This document shows positions 27,885 through 38,000 of a stretch of 64,000 nucleotides of DNA, piece by piece. The position numbers were made by a program, and so were the translations under genes. This DNA is from Slackia isoflavoniconvertens. Its GTDB lineage: Bacteria; Actinomycetota; Coriobacteriia; Coriobacteriales; Eggerthellaceae. The notes under the pieces were generated by a model, which searched no databases, had not been told where the DNA came from, and saw only the letters and a list, made by a program, of their open reading frames with translations. The stretch spans positions 124,001 to 188,000 of the forward strand of contig NZ_QIBZ01000002.1 of assembly GCF_003725955.1 (NCBI RefSeq), given 5' to 3'. Positions within the stretch are counted from its first letter, which is position 1. Each line of letters opens with the position of its first letter.

Positions 27885-30800
27885 CTATTCGCTTCTCAAC
27901 GCTTCGACCGGGTCTTTCTTCGCGGCGGCGCTTGAAGGGATGAGGCCTGCCAAGAATGTGAGCAACACGCTTATGCCGACCAGGGCAATTGCGGCCTGCC
28001 ACGGCAGGATCGCGACGTTTTCCACGTCAAATAACGAGTACACAATCGCGTTCGCGGGAATGCATGCCAGAGCCGTAAGCCCGATGCCGATAACGCCTGC
28101 CGCGAAACCGACGATGATGGTTTCGGCGTTGAATACACGGCTGATATCGCCCTTGCTCGCACCAATCGAGCGTAAAATGCCAATTTCTTTCTTGCGCTCA
28201 AGCACGCTAATGTAGGTGATGATGCCAATCATGATAGAACTCACCACAAGCGAAATCGCGACGAACGCTACCAATACATAGCTGATCATATTCACGATGG
28301 TAGTCACGCTGCTCATGAGTGCGCCCACGATGTCGGTATAGTTCACGACTTTATCTTCGTCGCCAGTGGCGTTCATTTTGTCGTTGTAACCATCGAGGAT
28401 GTCAATCACGCTTTGCTTGCTTTCGAAATCCTTCGGGTAAATGTCGATGCTCGCTGGCTTCGCGTAGTCGGCCCAGCCGAACTTCTTCATGTTGTTATCG
28501 TAACTGCTCTGCTCGGTCGACATGAGGCTCGCCATGAGCTCGGAAAGCTCCTGCTCGTTCATATTCATTTGGAATGCGTCGGCAAAAGCGCTCTCATCGA
28601 TGCCCATGGCTTTTGACATATTTGCCGAAAGGGTGGACATATAGGTGGTCATCGCGGAGGAGACTTGGTTTTGGATCGCTGTTCCATATTGCGTCATGAC
28701 CTGCGTCATTGCTGTTTGCATATACGACTGCATAGCGACGGAAAGCTGCTCTTGCAGCTGCTGCGAAATAGCTGCAGAAAGTGCGGGTAGAAGCTGCGCT
28801 TGTAGTTGCTGTGAAAACTGCTCTTGAAGCTGCCGTTGGATTTGTTCGCTCACTCCGCTGAAATCGATGCTGTCGGCAATGGCCTTTTGCATGGCGGCTT
28901 TCGTGACGGGGTCTGCGAGATATGCCTCAACTGCCGCTTTTTGATCGGTGGCGTATTCGGGGTGGTCGCCCTTGATTTGTTCCTGGAGCCAAGAGGGGTA
29001 CGCGCCCATGATATTCATGATGCCCTGGGTTAGAACATCGGTTTTGATATCGGGCTGGGCGCCATCGAAGTTGAGCTTGATATTGCTGAAGTCGAGGTTT
29101 AACTGGCTCATGTCAATCTTGCTCGGGTCGATTTGAATGCCCGAAGCATCGAAGGCTGGCATGTTGGACAAGTCGATATTGGCACTCGACAAATCCATGC
29201 TGCTCGAGAGGTCGGCGTTCGAGAGGCCTGCGGCCAGTGCGCTTTCGTCGAACGTGAACGCGCTCTGCAGCTTTTCGCCGTCAATCGTGAATAGGCTCGA
29301 CATATCGAACCCATTGCCGTCTTTCGATTCGTCTTCTTCTTCGGCGAACGATTTGCCTGTAATCACATTGGTTGCGGGGTCTGCCTGCTGGTCTTTTACG
29401 ATTTGTTTGTCGCCCGCCTCATCAATGAGGTGGTTGATCAAATCGTTCGAGTAATACAGGCCCGTTGAAAGCGAAGTAATCTTCTCGCCCTCTTTCGGCT
29501 TTACAACGCCGCATACCTTAAGCGTTTCGCCATGGTCGACCAAGCTTTTCATGTAGTCGGCATCGCCGCTCTTGTCTTTCCAAACCTGGTAATCGCTGTC
29601 GTACTGATAGAAATCGGCGCCATTGACGAGCTTGAACTCCACATTCATGAGGTCGTCGTAGTCGAGGTCGAGCGTGTTGTCGGGTACCTGCACTTCTTCC
29701 TCGTTGGCAAACTCGCGCACCATTTCTTCGAGTTCCTTATGGTCGCGCAAGCCCATGGAGTACAGCATGAAATCGCTCACGTTGCCGTTCGGTGTGAGCA
29801 CGGCTACGACCTCGTCGTAATTTTCAGGCCAATGGCCTGCGACGACGTCGTATTGGTTATCGACCTGGCTCATGTTCGCAGGCAGCTTGTAGAAAATGTT
29901 CGTGCTCATCATCGACGACATGATGCCGTTGCTCGATGCGCCTAATCCCACGCTCGCGAACGATTTATCGGGGTTTACCTGGTGTATGCCGTCGTCGGTG
30001 TTTGAATTGAAAATCTGCGGAGTGACGCTATAGCCGTATTCGATTGAATTCACGTAGCTATCGATGTCGGTGCCGTCGTTGTCGAAATACTCTTTCAGCG
30101 ATGCGAGGTCGTTGCTTCCGATGCTCGAGAACATGCCTGTGATCATTTTCGATTCATGCACCGGCTTGCCCGAATCGCTCGAAGCGGTCGCATCGTTTGC
30201 CTGCGAGTTTGTGCCTGTGTTTGAATCGTCTTCTGCGCCGCCCATGCCCATCGTCATCATGCTGGTCATGTCGAAGCCCTGGTCTTGGATTTGCAGTGGG
30301 TATTCCGAAAGCGTGTTTTCTTCGACGTTGGCGATGTATTGGTTCACGCCGTTCGCGAGTGACAAAATGGCCGCGATGCCAATAATGCCGATGCTGCCCG
30401 CGAAGGCGGTCATGAGTGTGCGGCCTTTTTTCGTGAGCAGGTTCTTGAATGAAAGCGAAAGCGCTGTGAAAAATGACATGCTTGTTTGACGTGCGGCTTT
30501 GGCTTCGCGGCGTGGCTCATTGCTTGCGTTGGGGTCAAAGGGTCGCGTGTCGCTTTTGATAACGCCGTCGGCGAGGTTCACGATGCGTGTAGCATATTGT
30601 TCGGCCAGCTCGGGGTTATGCGTCACCATGATTACCAGGCGATCGCCGGCGATTTCGGTGAGCAAATCCATGATTTGCACGCTCGTTTTCGAGTCGAGGG
30701 CGCCGGTGGGTTCGTCGGCCAGGATAATTTCAGGCTCGTTGACCAGGGCGCGCGCAATGGCGACGCGCTGCATTTGGCCGCCAGAAAGTTGGCTTGGCTT

Positions 30801-31211
30801 TTTGTTGATATGCTCGCGAAGGCCTACCCGCTCGAGCGCCGCGCATGCTCGCTCGTGTCGCTCCGCACGAGACACGCCCGAAAGCGTGAGGGCCAATTCG
30901 ACGTTTTCCAGAATGGTTTGATGGGGAATGAGGTTGTATGCCTGGAAGACGAAGCCGATGCGATTGTTTCGGTAAGTGTCCCAGTCTCGATCGCGGTATT
31001 GTTTGGTGGAGATGCCATCGATGAGCAAGTCGCCCGAATCGTAATGGTCGAGGCCTCCGATGATGTTGAGCATGGTCGTTTTTCCCGAACCCGAAGGGCC
31101 TAAAATGGCGACGAATTCGTTATCGCGAAATGCGAGCGACACATGGTCGAGCGCGACCTGCGTGAAGCTGGCCGTGGTGTATGACTTGCATACGTCTTTG
31201 AGTTGTAGCAT
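27885..31211 (-). CDS. MacB-type ABC transporter: fused ATPase and FtsX permease with large extracellular domain
   Basis: 1108 residues. The N-terminal ATPase has Walker A GPSGSGKTT (~38-46), signature LSGGQMQRVAIARAL and ADEPTGALDS. TM1 (~265-290) begins the FtsX/MacB permease; a very long outer segment (~290-960) and three C-terminal helices (ISYVLVAFVAISLVVSS onward) with the FtsX motif ERKKEIGILRSIGASKGDI complete it. The outer segment holds an MacB-like core, a run of short D/N-L-S repeats (~635-690) and a Gln-rich predicted coiled coil (~780-870, LQEQFSQQLQAQL). Such transporters act mechanically on envelope proteins, peptides or lipids. The ATPase-permease fusion and the coiled coil are unusual. 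Single gene, transcribed toward the origin. Confidence 0.9.
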   Translation of the reverse strand: MLQLKDVCKSYTTASFTQVALDHVSLAFRDNEFVAILGPSGSGKTTMLNIIGGLDHYDSGDLLIDGISTKQYRDRDWDTYRNNRIGFVFQAYNLIPHQTILENVELALTLSGVSRAERHERACAALERVGLREHINKKPSQLSGGQMQRVAIARALVNEPEIILADEPTGALDSKTSVQIMDLLTEIAGDRLVIMVTHNPELAEQYATRIVNLADGVIKSDTRPFDPNASNEPRREAKAARQTSMSFFTALSLSFKNLLTKKGRTLMTAFAGSIGIIGIAAILSLANGVNQYIANVEENTLSEYPLQIQDQGFDMTSMMTMGMGGAEDDSNTGTNSQANDATASSDSGKPVHESKMITGMFSSIGSNDLASLKEYFDNDGTDIDSYVNSIEYGYSVTPQIFNSNTDDGIHQVNPDKSFASVGLGASSNGIMSSMMSTNIFYKLPANMSQVDNQYDVVAGHWPENYDEVVAVLTPNGNVSDFMLYSMGLRDHKELEEMVREFANEEEVQVPDNTLDLDYDDLMNVEFKLVNGADFYQYDSDYQVWKDKSGDADYMKSLVDHGETLKVCGVVKPKEGEKITSLSTGLYYSNDLINHLIDEAGDKQIVKDQQADPATNVITGKSFAEEEDESKDGNGFDMSSLFTIDGEKLQSAFTFDESALAAGLSNADLSSSMDLSSANIDLSNMPAFDASGIQIDPSKIDMSQLNLDFSNIKLNFDGAQPDIKTDVLTQGIMNIMGAYPSWLQEQIKGDHPEYATDQKAAVEAYLADPVTKAAMQKAIADSIDFSGVSEQIQRQLQEQFSQQLQAQLLPALSAAISQQLQEQLSVAMQSYMQTAMTQVMTQYGTAIQNQVSSAMTTYMSTLSANMSKAMGIDESAFADAFQMNMNEQELSELMASLMSTEQSSYDNNMKKFGWADYAKPASIDIYPKDFESKQSVIDILDGYNDKMNATGDEDKVVNYTDIVGALMSSVTTIVNMISYVLVAFVAISLVVSSIMIGIITYISVLERKKEIGILRSIGASKGDISRVFNAETIIVGFAAGVIGIGLTALACIPANAIVYSLFDVENVAILPWQAAIALVGISVLLTFLAGLIPSSAAAKKDPVEALRSE

Positions 31212-31437
31212 GCAATGCCTTTCGAAAATGCGAAAATAATTGAGCTTCTAAAGCATTATGCCCCAATCGCCGCGGCTCGCCTTGCTTCGTTGCCCAGCCG
31301 CAAAAGAAAACGCCATGATTGAGCGGGGCGTGATCGATGAAGCTTCACTCTGGTCGCAATCGCTGTTATTTATGGCCAACATCTGTTTGCTTGGCAAAAG
31401 CGAGGCGTACCTTTCTCCCGCGTGCGCGAAAGACATG

Positions 31438-31444
31438 CTAGAAT
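31438..31444 (+). promoter_or_regulatory. Extended -10 of tRNA-Arg(CCT)
   Basis: ATGCTAGAAT reads as TGnTAGAAT, an extended -10 that needs no good -35, 16 bases before the tRNA. The rest of 31212-31460 shows no supported gene. Confidence 0.55.
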
Positions 31445-31460
31445 AACAAGGTTTTCAAAT

Positions 31461-31536
31461 GCCTCCGTAGCTCAGGGGATAGAGCACCGCTCTCCTAAAG
31501 CGGGTGTCGACGGTTCGAATCCGCCCGGGGGCACCA
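31461..31536 (+). tRNA. tRNA-Arg (anticodon CCT)
   Basis: Acceptor GCCTCCG with CGGGGGC (one wobble), anticodon loop CTCCTAA, T-loop GGTTCGAATCC, CCA encoded. Decodes AGG. Confidence 0.95.
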
Positions 31537-31547
31537 TTGATTTCGTT

Positions 31548-31571
31548 CGGCGTCGGCAACGGCGCCGTTTT
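31548..31571 (+). terminator. Terminator after tRNA-Arg(CCT)
   Basis: CGGCG, 10-base loop, CGCCG, then TTTT. Confidence 0.55.
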
Positions 31572-31789
31572 GCGTATTGGTGGTTCGCGGCAAGGGGAAT
31601 GCATGCTCGCCACTGGCGGCTATACGAATAGTAATGACATGCGATTCCTGCCGCGCATTCTTAGACATATTCGTATTCGCTCGATCATATCGAGCGCGTG
31701 TGCTTTTGTGGCCTAGGTTCAGGATTGGTGCCTCGGCTTCGCTTCGGTGAAGCGATTCTCGAAGTCGGAATAAAATCCGTCCCAATATG

Positions 31790-31814
31790 GATAAATAGGA
31801 ATTACCTATTTATC
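31790..31814. promoter_or_regulatory. Palindrome upstream of the adhesin promoter
   Basis: Perfect 10-bp arms GATAAATAGG/CCTATTTATC around AATTA, ending 8 bases before the -35. Placed where an activator or repressor would bind. The gene-free stretch 31537-32080 otherwise holds the promoter and leader described next. Confidence 0.5.
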
Positions 31815-31822
31815 GGCGTCTA

Positions 31823-31851
31823 TTGACGTTCGGGGGGGGGTGCGTTACCAT
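31823..31851 (+). promoter_or_regulatory. Candidate phase-variable promoter with G9 tract in the spacer
   Basis: TTGACG (31823-31828), exactly 17 bases, TACCAT (31846-31851). Nine consecutive G (31832-31840) lie in the spacer, so gain or loss of one G changes -35/-10 spacing. The next gene is the giant surface adhesin. Confidence 0.6.
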
Positions 31852-32031
31852 TCCGTGCGAATAAATGGCGCAGAACAAGGAAGAAGGCATCGCTGGCCAT
31901 GCGTACGTCGAGTGAATGATGCTTCGATTCTCTGATTGTGTGTTCATGCACGCAGCGATAGGCGTTTTCTGCGCAAAATCCAATCGTATTCAACTTTATA
32001 TGCAAAAGGCTCGCGATATGCGAGTCGTATC

Positions 32032-32058
32032 GCCCGCATTCGTTTTTGCGGGCTTTTT
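32032..32058 (+). terminator. Terminator in the adhesin leader (possible attenuator)
   Basis: GCCCGCA-TTCGTTTT-TGCGGGC stem followed by TTTTT, ending 22 bases before the adhesin start and about 175 bases after the predicted transcription start. A small hairpin CTCGC-GATAT-GCGAG (32010-32024) precedes it. Confidence 0.65.
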
Positions 32059-32080
32059 GCGTTGCTCTTAAGGGGGGCAT

Positions 32081-35000
32081 ATGTTTGAGAAGTTGAAAAA
32101 ACCACGTTGTCTGGTAGCAATCGCCCTGGCGTGCATGCTTATGTCGTGGCAGTCGCTTACGCCGTTTACGCAAGCCATTGCGGCCAATATTGGTGAAGCC
32201 GCGACTCAGACGAGCGCCTCCGACGAGCAATCGACGCAGGATGGCCAAAACGCTTCTGCCACGCAGGCCGCACAAGCCGTTGAGGGCAATAGCGCGGTGG
32301 ATGCCGCGAACAAGGATCTCGCAGCTGTCAGCGGCGACAACGTTGAAGACGCTCCTAGCAACATCGCCATGGTTGGCGAACCTGCTTCAAACACCTCGGA
32401 CGCACAGCACGACGAAGCTAGCACTCCTTCAGTTCAAAGTGAAGAATATAACGGAAATAGCGATTACCGCGAGGTAATTTCGGGTATTAAGGTGAATGTT
32501 TATAAAGACGACGGATGCTCGGAAGAGCTCGCTTCGGATGACGTCATCGCCCCCGATGCGCATTTGTATGGCAAAGTGTTCATTGATTTCGCGACGAAAG
32601 AGATGCCGACACTCGCGCAGCCGAACATTAAGTACACCTTCCCGAATAATGTGAAGTTCGAAAACAACGGCCCCCAAACGCTTTATGACGGCGATAACCG
32701 GGTTGCGGGCAGCTGGTTCATTCAAGATGGTGTCGTTTATCTGCACTACAACGAGGATTGGCTGAGAAAAGAGCACTCTAGCGTGATCGCTCACGTCAGT
32801 TTCGAGTTCGTCATGAATGCCGACGATACGGGTGATGGCAAGAAGGTGACAGTTAATTTCCCCGGCGTTGCGACATCGGTGGTTATTAAAACCAAGGATG
32901 GCAGTGTTTCCAGCAATAAGTTCGGCGCCGATCCCAATAAAGAAGGGGAGATGCCGAAATTCGACGCATCCGACAACTCCTATACCTGGACGGTGAAGGT
33001 TTCCCCATCGGCGACTGCGACTAACTTAAAGATTGAGGATGTCATTGGATCGAACCTCGATTTTGTCACTGGCTCCTTCAGGCTGATTGATAAAAGTGGC
33101 AACCCGGTGCCGGGAAAATGCGATGCAACCATCAACGGGCAGAGCGCGACCATCGAGCTCGGCACGCTTTCCAAAGGTGATTACTACGTTCAATACAAAA
33201 CCACGGTGAAGCAGTCGGCGCTCGATGCGCTCAAAGATGGTCAGGAGGTTTCCAACGTCGGCAATACGGCGAAGTGGATTTGGGGCAGCACGGGCGAGAA
33301 CAACGGCACCTCTGGCCTGAAAGATCCTGAGAAAGTTAAGTATTCCATGGTGCAGAAATCCGTTGCGACGGATAGCACCAACGACAATATCATGTGGGCT
33401 GTCAAGCTGAACTCGGGCAGCCTCAAGGCCGATATGTCGAAGTACCAGTTCAGCGATATCTTGAGTGGTGACCAAAAATTCAAAGAAGGCACGAAGTACG
33501 TGGTGAACGACGCTTCTGGCAAGCAGGTGGCGTCGGGTGCTGTGGACCCGAATAGCTCGGAACTCAATTTCACGCTTCCCGACGGCTTGGGCAAACAAGA
33601 GCTCACTGTTAGCTATACCACCACAATGAGCAACGTCGATTCCATGAAGGCGGTCTCAAATACTTCGAAGGTGACCCCGCCGAACGACAAAGGCATGGCT
33701 GGCGAAGGCAGCGCGAGCTACCAGCCGACTGATGGGCGCACGTATGTGACCAAGCGCCTCGTCGATGCAAGCACCGCCGAAAACGACGGCAAGGCTTCTT
33801 GGGAATCGACCGTGAAATTCTCCTCCATGGATGCGGATACCGATCCGAGTACGGTCGTGTTTGTCGATAGCATCGAAAAAAAACCCAATTTCGAGCACAT
33901 GAAGTTCAGCGATATCGCGGTTAAGACTGATGGCGGCACTGAGCTAACAAAGGACATCGATTATTTTGTTGATGGTGGGGAATACAGCAACATCACTATT
34001 CGATTCAAAAGCACTGATGAGGTTAAGAGCCTCATCGGCACGCACGATGTTGTTGTGTCGTATGTCACGACGTGCAGCGGCGCGAACGGTACCTACATCA
34101 ACACCTCGTCGGTCAAGATCGGCAACGTTGACAAGGGGAGTGCGTCCGATTCCTTCGTGATTGATAAAGAAATTGCTCCCGCTGTGTCGAAAAAGTCGAC
34201 TGGTGATGCCCAATGGAAGGCCGACTATACCTGGCCCGATGGTTCCAAGGGCGCCTGGATTGCTAATTGGGAAGTTCATGTGAACTGCGATGAACCGAAT
34301 ACCTGGACTCATAATGCCGCATCCGATCTTAAGGGCGACAATGTTGTGGTGAAAGACAAGCTTGACGAGGGAATGTCATATGTGAGCGGGTCTTCTCGCT
34401 ATTGGAAGTACGGCTCTGAAGGCTACAAGACCGCTGGCGATTGGCCGGAACTTCACGCGGAGCCTTCTGATTCGAACGGCGCCGTGGTGTTCACCATCCC
34501 AACGCGGGACATGGTGAATGAGGCGGGCTCTTGGAAGGGCTACGTAAAGCTAACCTATCAGACCGCTATCAAGCAGTCCGCTGTCGATGCCGGTGTATCT
34601 AAAGATTTCTTCAATACCGCCGAGGCTCGTGCGGGCGAGACGCACTTCCCTGAAGGAACGGGTAAAGTTACCATCAACAACAAAGTACTTGACAAGCAGG
34701 CCGTTCGCGCGAGTGACAACTCGCATGTTAAGTACACCATCACGGTAAACCCGAACGCGCAGACGCTCGGCGCCTCCGGCTCGTTGACGTTGGTTGACAC
34801 CATGAACGCAGGTGCGATTTTCACCAATGGTACCCTCAAAGTTACCGACAAGGATGGCAAAGAGGTTACCGACGGCGTTTCCTACACGCTGAAGAATCAG
34901 CCGAATTCCGACGGCAGCACCTCGACGGTGCTTACGCTTACGGTTCCAGACGCTCAAGCGCTCACGGTAACGTACGACGTTGCCCCCCAAGGCGCTCTTG

Positions 35001-38000
35001 GCACTGAAGTGCAAATTGAAAACAACGTGAGCATGCAAGGCTTTGCTTCGGCATCCGCGGAGCATAGTCAAAAGTGGGCGGTTCAGAAGTCCAACGCCGG
35101 CACCGATGCCACGAGCTACGGCATTACCGTCATCAAAACCGATGAGACGGGCAAGGAGCCCCTCGAGGGCGCCGAATTCACTCTTTACCAGATCGACCTT
35201 GATAAATCCACGAAAGATAACCTTGTGAGGTCGAAGGTTGCGATCGTCGGCGATAACCCGAAGACAACGGGCAAGAACGGCATTGCCAAGTTCGGCGACA
35301 AGGAACACCCGCTCGACGCTGCCACGCTTTATTGCTACGAGGAGACTAAGGCTCCCGCAGGTTATAAGATTTCCAATACCGCGCCGACCTACGTGATGTT
35401 TAGTGGTACGAGCGAACAGGTCAAGGCCGACTATGCTGCGGCGTTCGCGAAGGCGCAGTTGCTTGGCATTACGCCCAACAGTGGCACGACGTTCAGCGTT
35501 TTTGATGAGAAGGACACCGAACCGACTGGCTCTGTCGAGCTCAACGTGGTGAAGCGAGTTAACGGCGCTGACCCCGTCAACGACGAGCGTTTCGAGTTCT
35601 CTGTTGCGGGCGAGAATGATGCTTCTAAGGCGAAGATGCCCGAGCACGACTCGGCGGCAACGATTGGAGCGAATGCCGCTTCCTTCGGTGCAATCAACTT
35701 CACCAAGGAAGACATAGGGAAGACCTACACCTATGCCATTCACGAGACTTCATCTGCACCCGATGATGGCAACGTATGGACCATGGCGGGCGATGTGGTC
35801 GCGACGGTTAAGGTCGGAACGGCGACCGATGCGGCGCCGACGGTCATCCCCGTGGCGGTCGAATACAGCAACGCGAACGCCGATGGCACCGCCGCGCTGT
35901 TCAACAATACTTGGATTGCTCCCAATCCTGCGGCCGCGCAACTTAAGGTCCATAAGACCGTTGAGGCGCCAGCTGGCTCAAATGTGAGCGCCGATGAGCA
36001 GTTCACCTTCGAGCTTTACAAAGCCGATGCTCAAGGGAAGAAAACCGAAGAGAAAGTTGGTGGTGCTGTTTCCGTCAAAAACGGTGAGACCGCCAGTTTC
36101 GCCGACCTTTCGTTCGATACTGCGGGTACTTATAACTACGTTATTCACGAGACTGGCCATAACGGAAACGGCTGGACGCCTGCTGCCGATGTGAACGTTC
36201 AAGTCGTTGTGAAGAAGTCCGGCGACGGCAAATCGTTCGTCATAGACAGCATCACCTACGACGGCGAGAATACTGACTCGGCGAATTTCGTTGATATGTA
36301 TAAGGCTGAAAAGACCAGCGTGTCTCTCGCTGCGAAGAAAACCCTTGAGGGGGCGGTACTTGCTGCCAATCAGTTTTCCTTCCAGCTGAAGGACGCGAAC
36401 GGCAATATCCTGCAAACCAAGTCTAATGATACCGAGGGCAATGTGGCGTTTGACGCGATTGAATACACCGCCCCTGGCACCTATGAGTATGGAATTTGCG
36501 AGTCTAAAGGCGCAGAGCTCGGCGTTGTCTACGATGAGACCGAGCACGCCGCGAAGGTCGTTGTGACCGACGACGGCCAAGGTCAGCTTCACGCCGCCGT
36601 AAGTTACGATGGCGATGGGACCAACGCCCCTGCATTCAAGAACACCTACGCCAAGCCTGCGCCGACCTCCACGTCGTTTACCGCACAGGTGAAAAAGGTG
36701 CTCGATGGCGGCCGCGATCTCAAGGCTGATGAGTTCACGTTTGTTTTGAAGAAGGGCGATAAAGAAGTCTCGCGTACCACGAACGCCGCTGATGGCTCGG
36801 TGGTTTTCAAGGATGTTGCCATTAATTCCGTCTCTGATGGCGGCGAGTATACTATTTCCGAAGTCGAAGGCACCGATAGCTCAATTGAATACTCCAGCCA
36901 GGTCGTGAAGGTCAATGTTGACGTCGCCGAGAAAGACGGCAAACTTGTCGCGACCGTTACGTATGGCGACAGCAAGTCGACCGAAGCTCAAACCATCACC
37001 AATACCTTCAGGCCTGTCGCCACGGCGGCAACGGTAGAAGCGTCAAAGACGCTCTCTGGCCGTGCCCTCAAAGCGGGGGAGTTCACCTTCCAACTCAAGA
37101 GTGGGGACGAGGTGGTTGCCACTGCGACCAACGATGTCGATGGAAAGGTCGTTTTCCCAGATGACGCGCTTACTTACAACGTTGTCGGCGAACACGACTA
37201 CGTTCTTTCCGAGATTGCGAAGGATGAAGCCGACGCTAAGGGCGTGACCTATGACACTAAACAGGTCAAGGTGCATGTTTCCGTGACGCAGGATTCGACC
37301 ACGGGCGAGTTTTCCGCGAAAACCACCTACGATGGTTCCGAGACTGTTCCTGCCTTTGCGAATACGTACGCAGCCATTGGCTCCGCGACTTTAAACGTCG
37401 TGAAGACCGTAAACGGCCAGGTGCCTGGTGCCGATGCGAGATTCGATTTCAAGCTCGAGGCGAAGACGCCCGGCGCGCCGATGCCTGAGAAGAACATCGT
37501 GCAGACCGTGGGTGGCGAACCTGTCTCCTTCGGTGGCATCGAGTTCGGCCTGGCCGATGCCGGCAAGACTTACGAGTACGTCATCGCCGAGACCACGCCT
37601 GCGACCACTGGTTGGACGATGGCTCAGCCCGTTACCGCCAAGGTGACCGTTGGTGTCGACAACGGCGACGGCACGCTCGGGGCAAACTCGGTCGAATACT
37701 CCTGTGCCGCCGCCGATGACTCGGCAGCGCTGTTCGACAACAAATACGAGCAGGCTTCGGGAGTATTTCAGCTTGGCCCGGTGAAGACGGTCAACGGCGG
37801 CGCTCCCAAGGCTGGTGAGACGTTCGGTTTCAGCGCGACTGCAGAGGGTACAAACGCCTCCGACGCCCCGAAGCTCGAGAATGTGACCACCGACGCCGAT
37901 GGCAAGGCGGTTTTTGCTGTGGTTGAGCTTTCCGACAAGGACGCCGGAGAGATTTATACCTATCGCATCCATGAAGAAGGTGATCTCGGCGAGGGCTGGG

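Noticed and set aside
31258-31446. 62-residue frame upstream of tRNA-Arg(CCT)
   Set aside because: No family resemblance or ribosome-binding site, and its end covers the tRNA -10 element.
31820-32275. 151-residue minus-strand frame across the adhesin leader
   Set aside because: Spans the G9 tract, terminator and signal-peptide region on the opposite strand; basic, low-complexity product with no motif.
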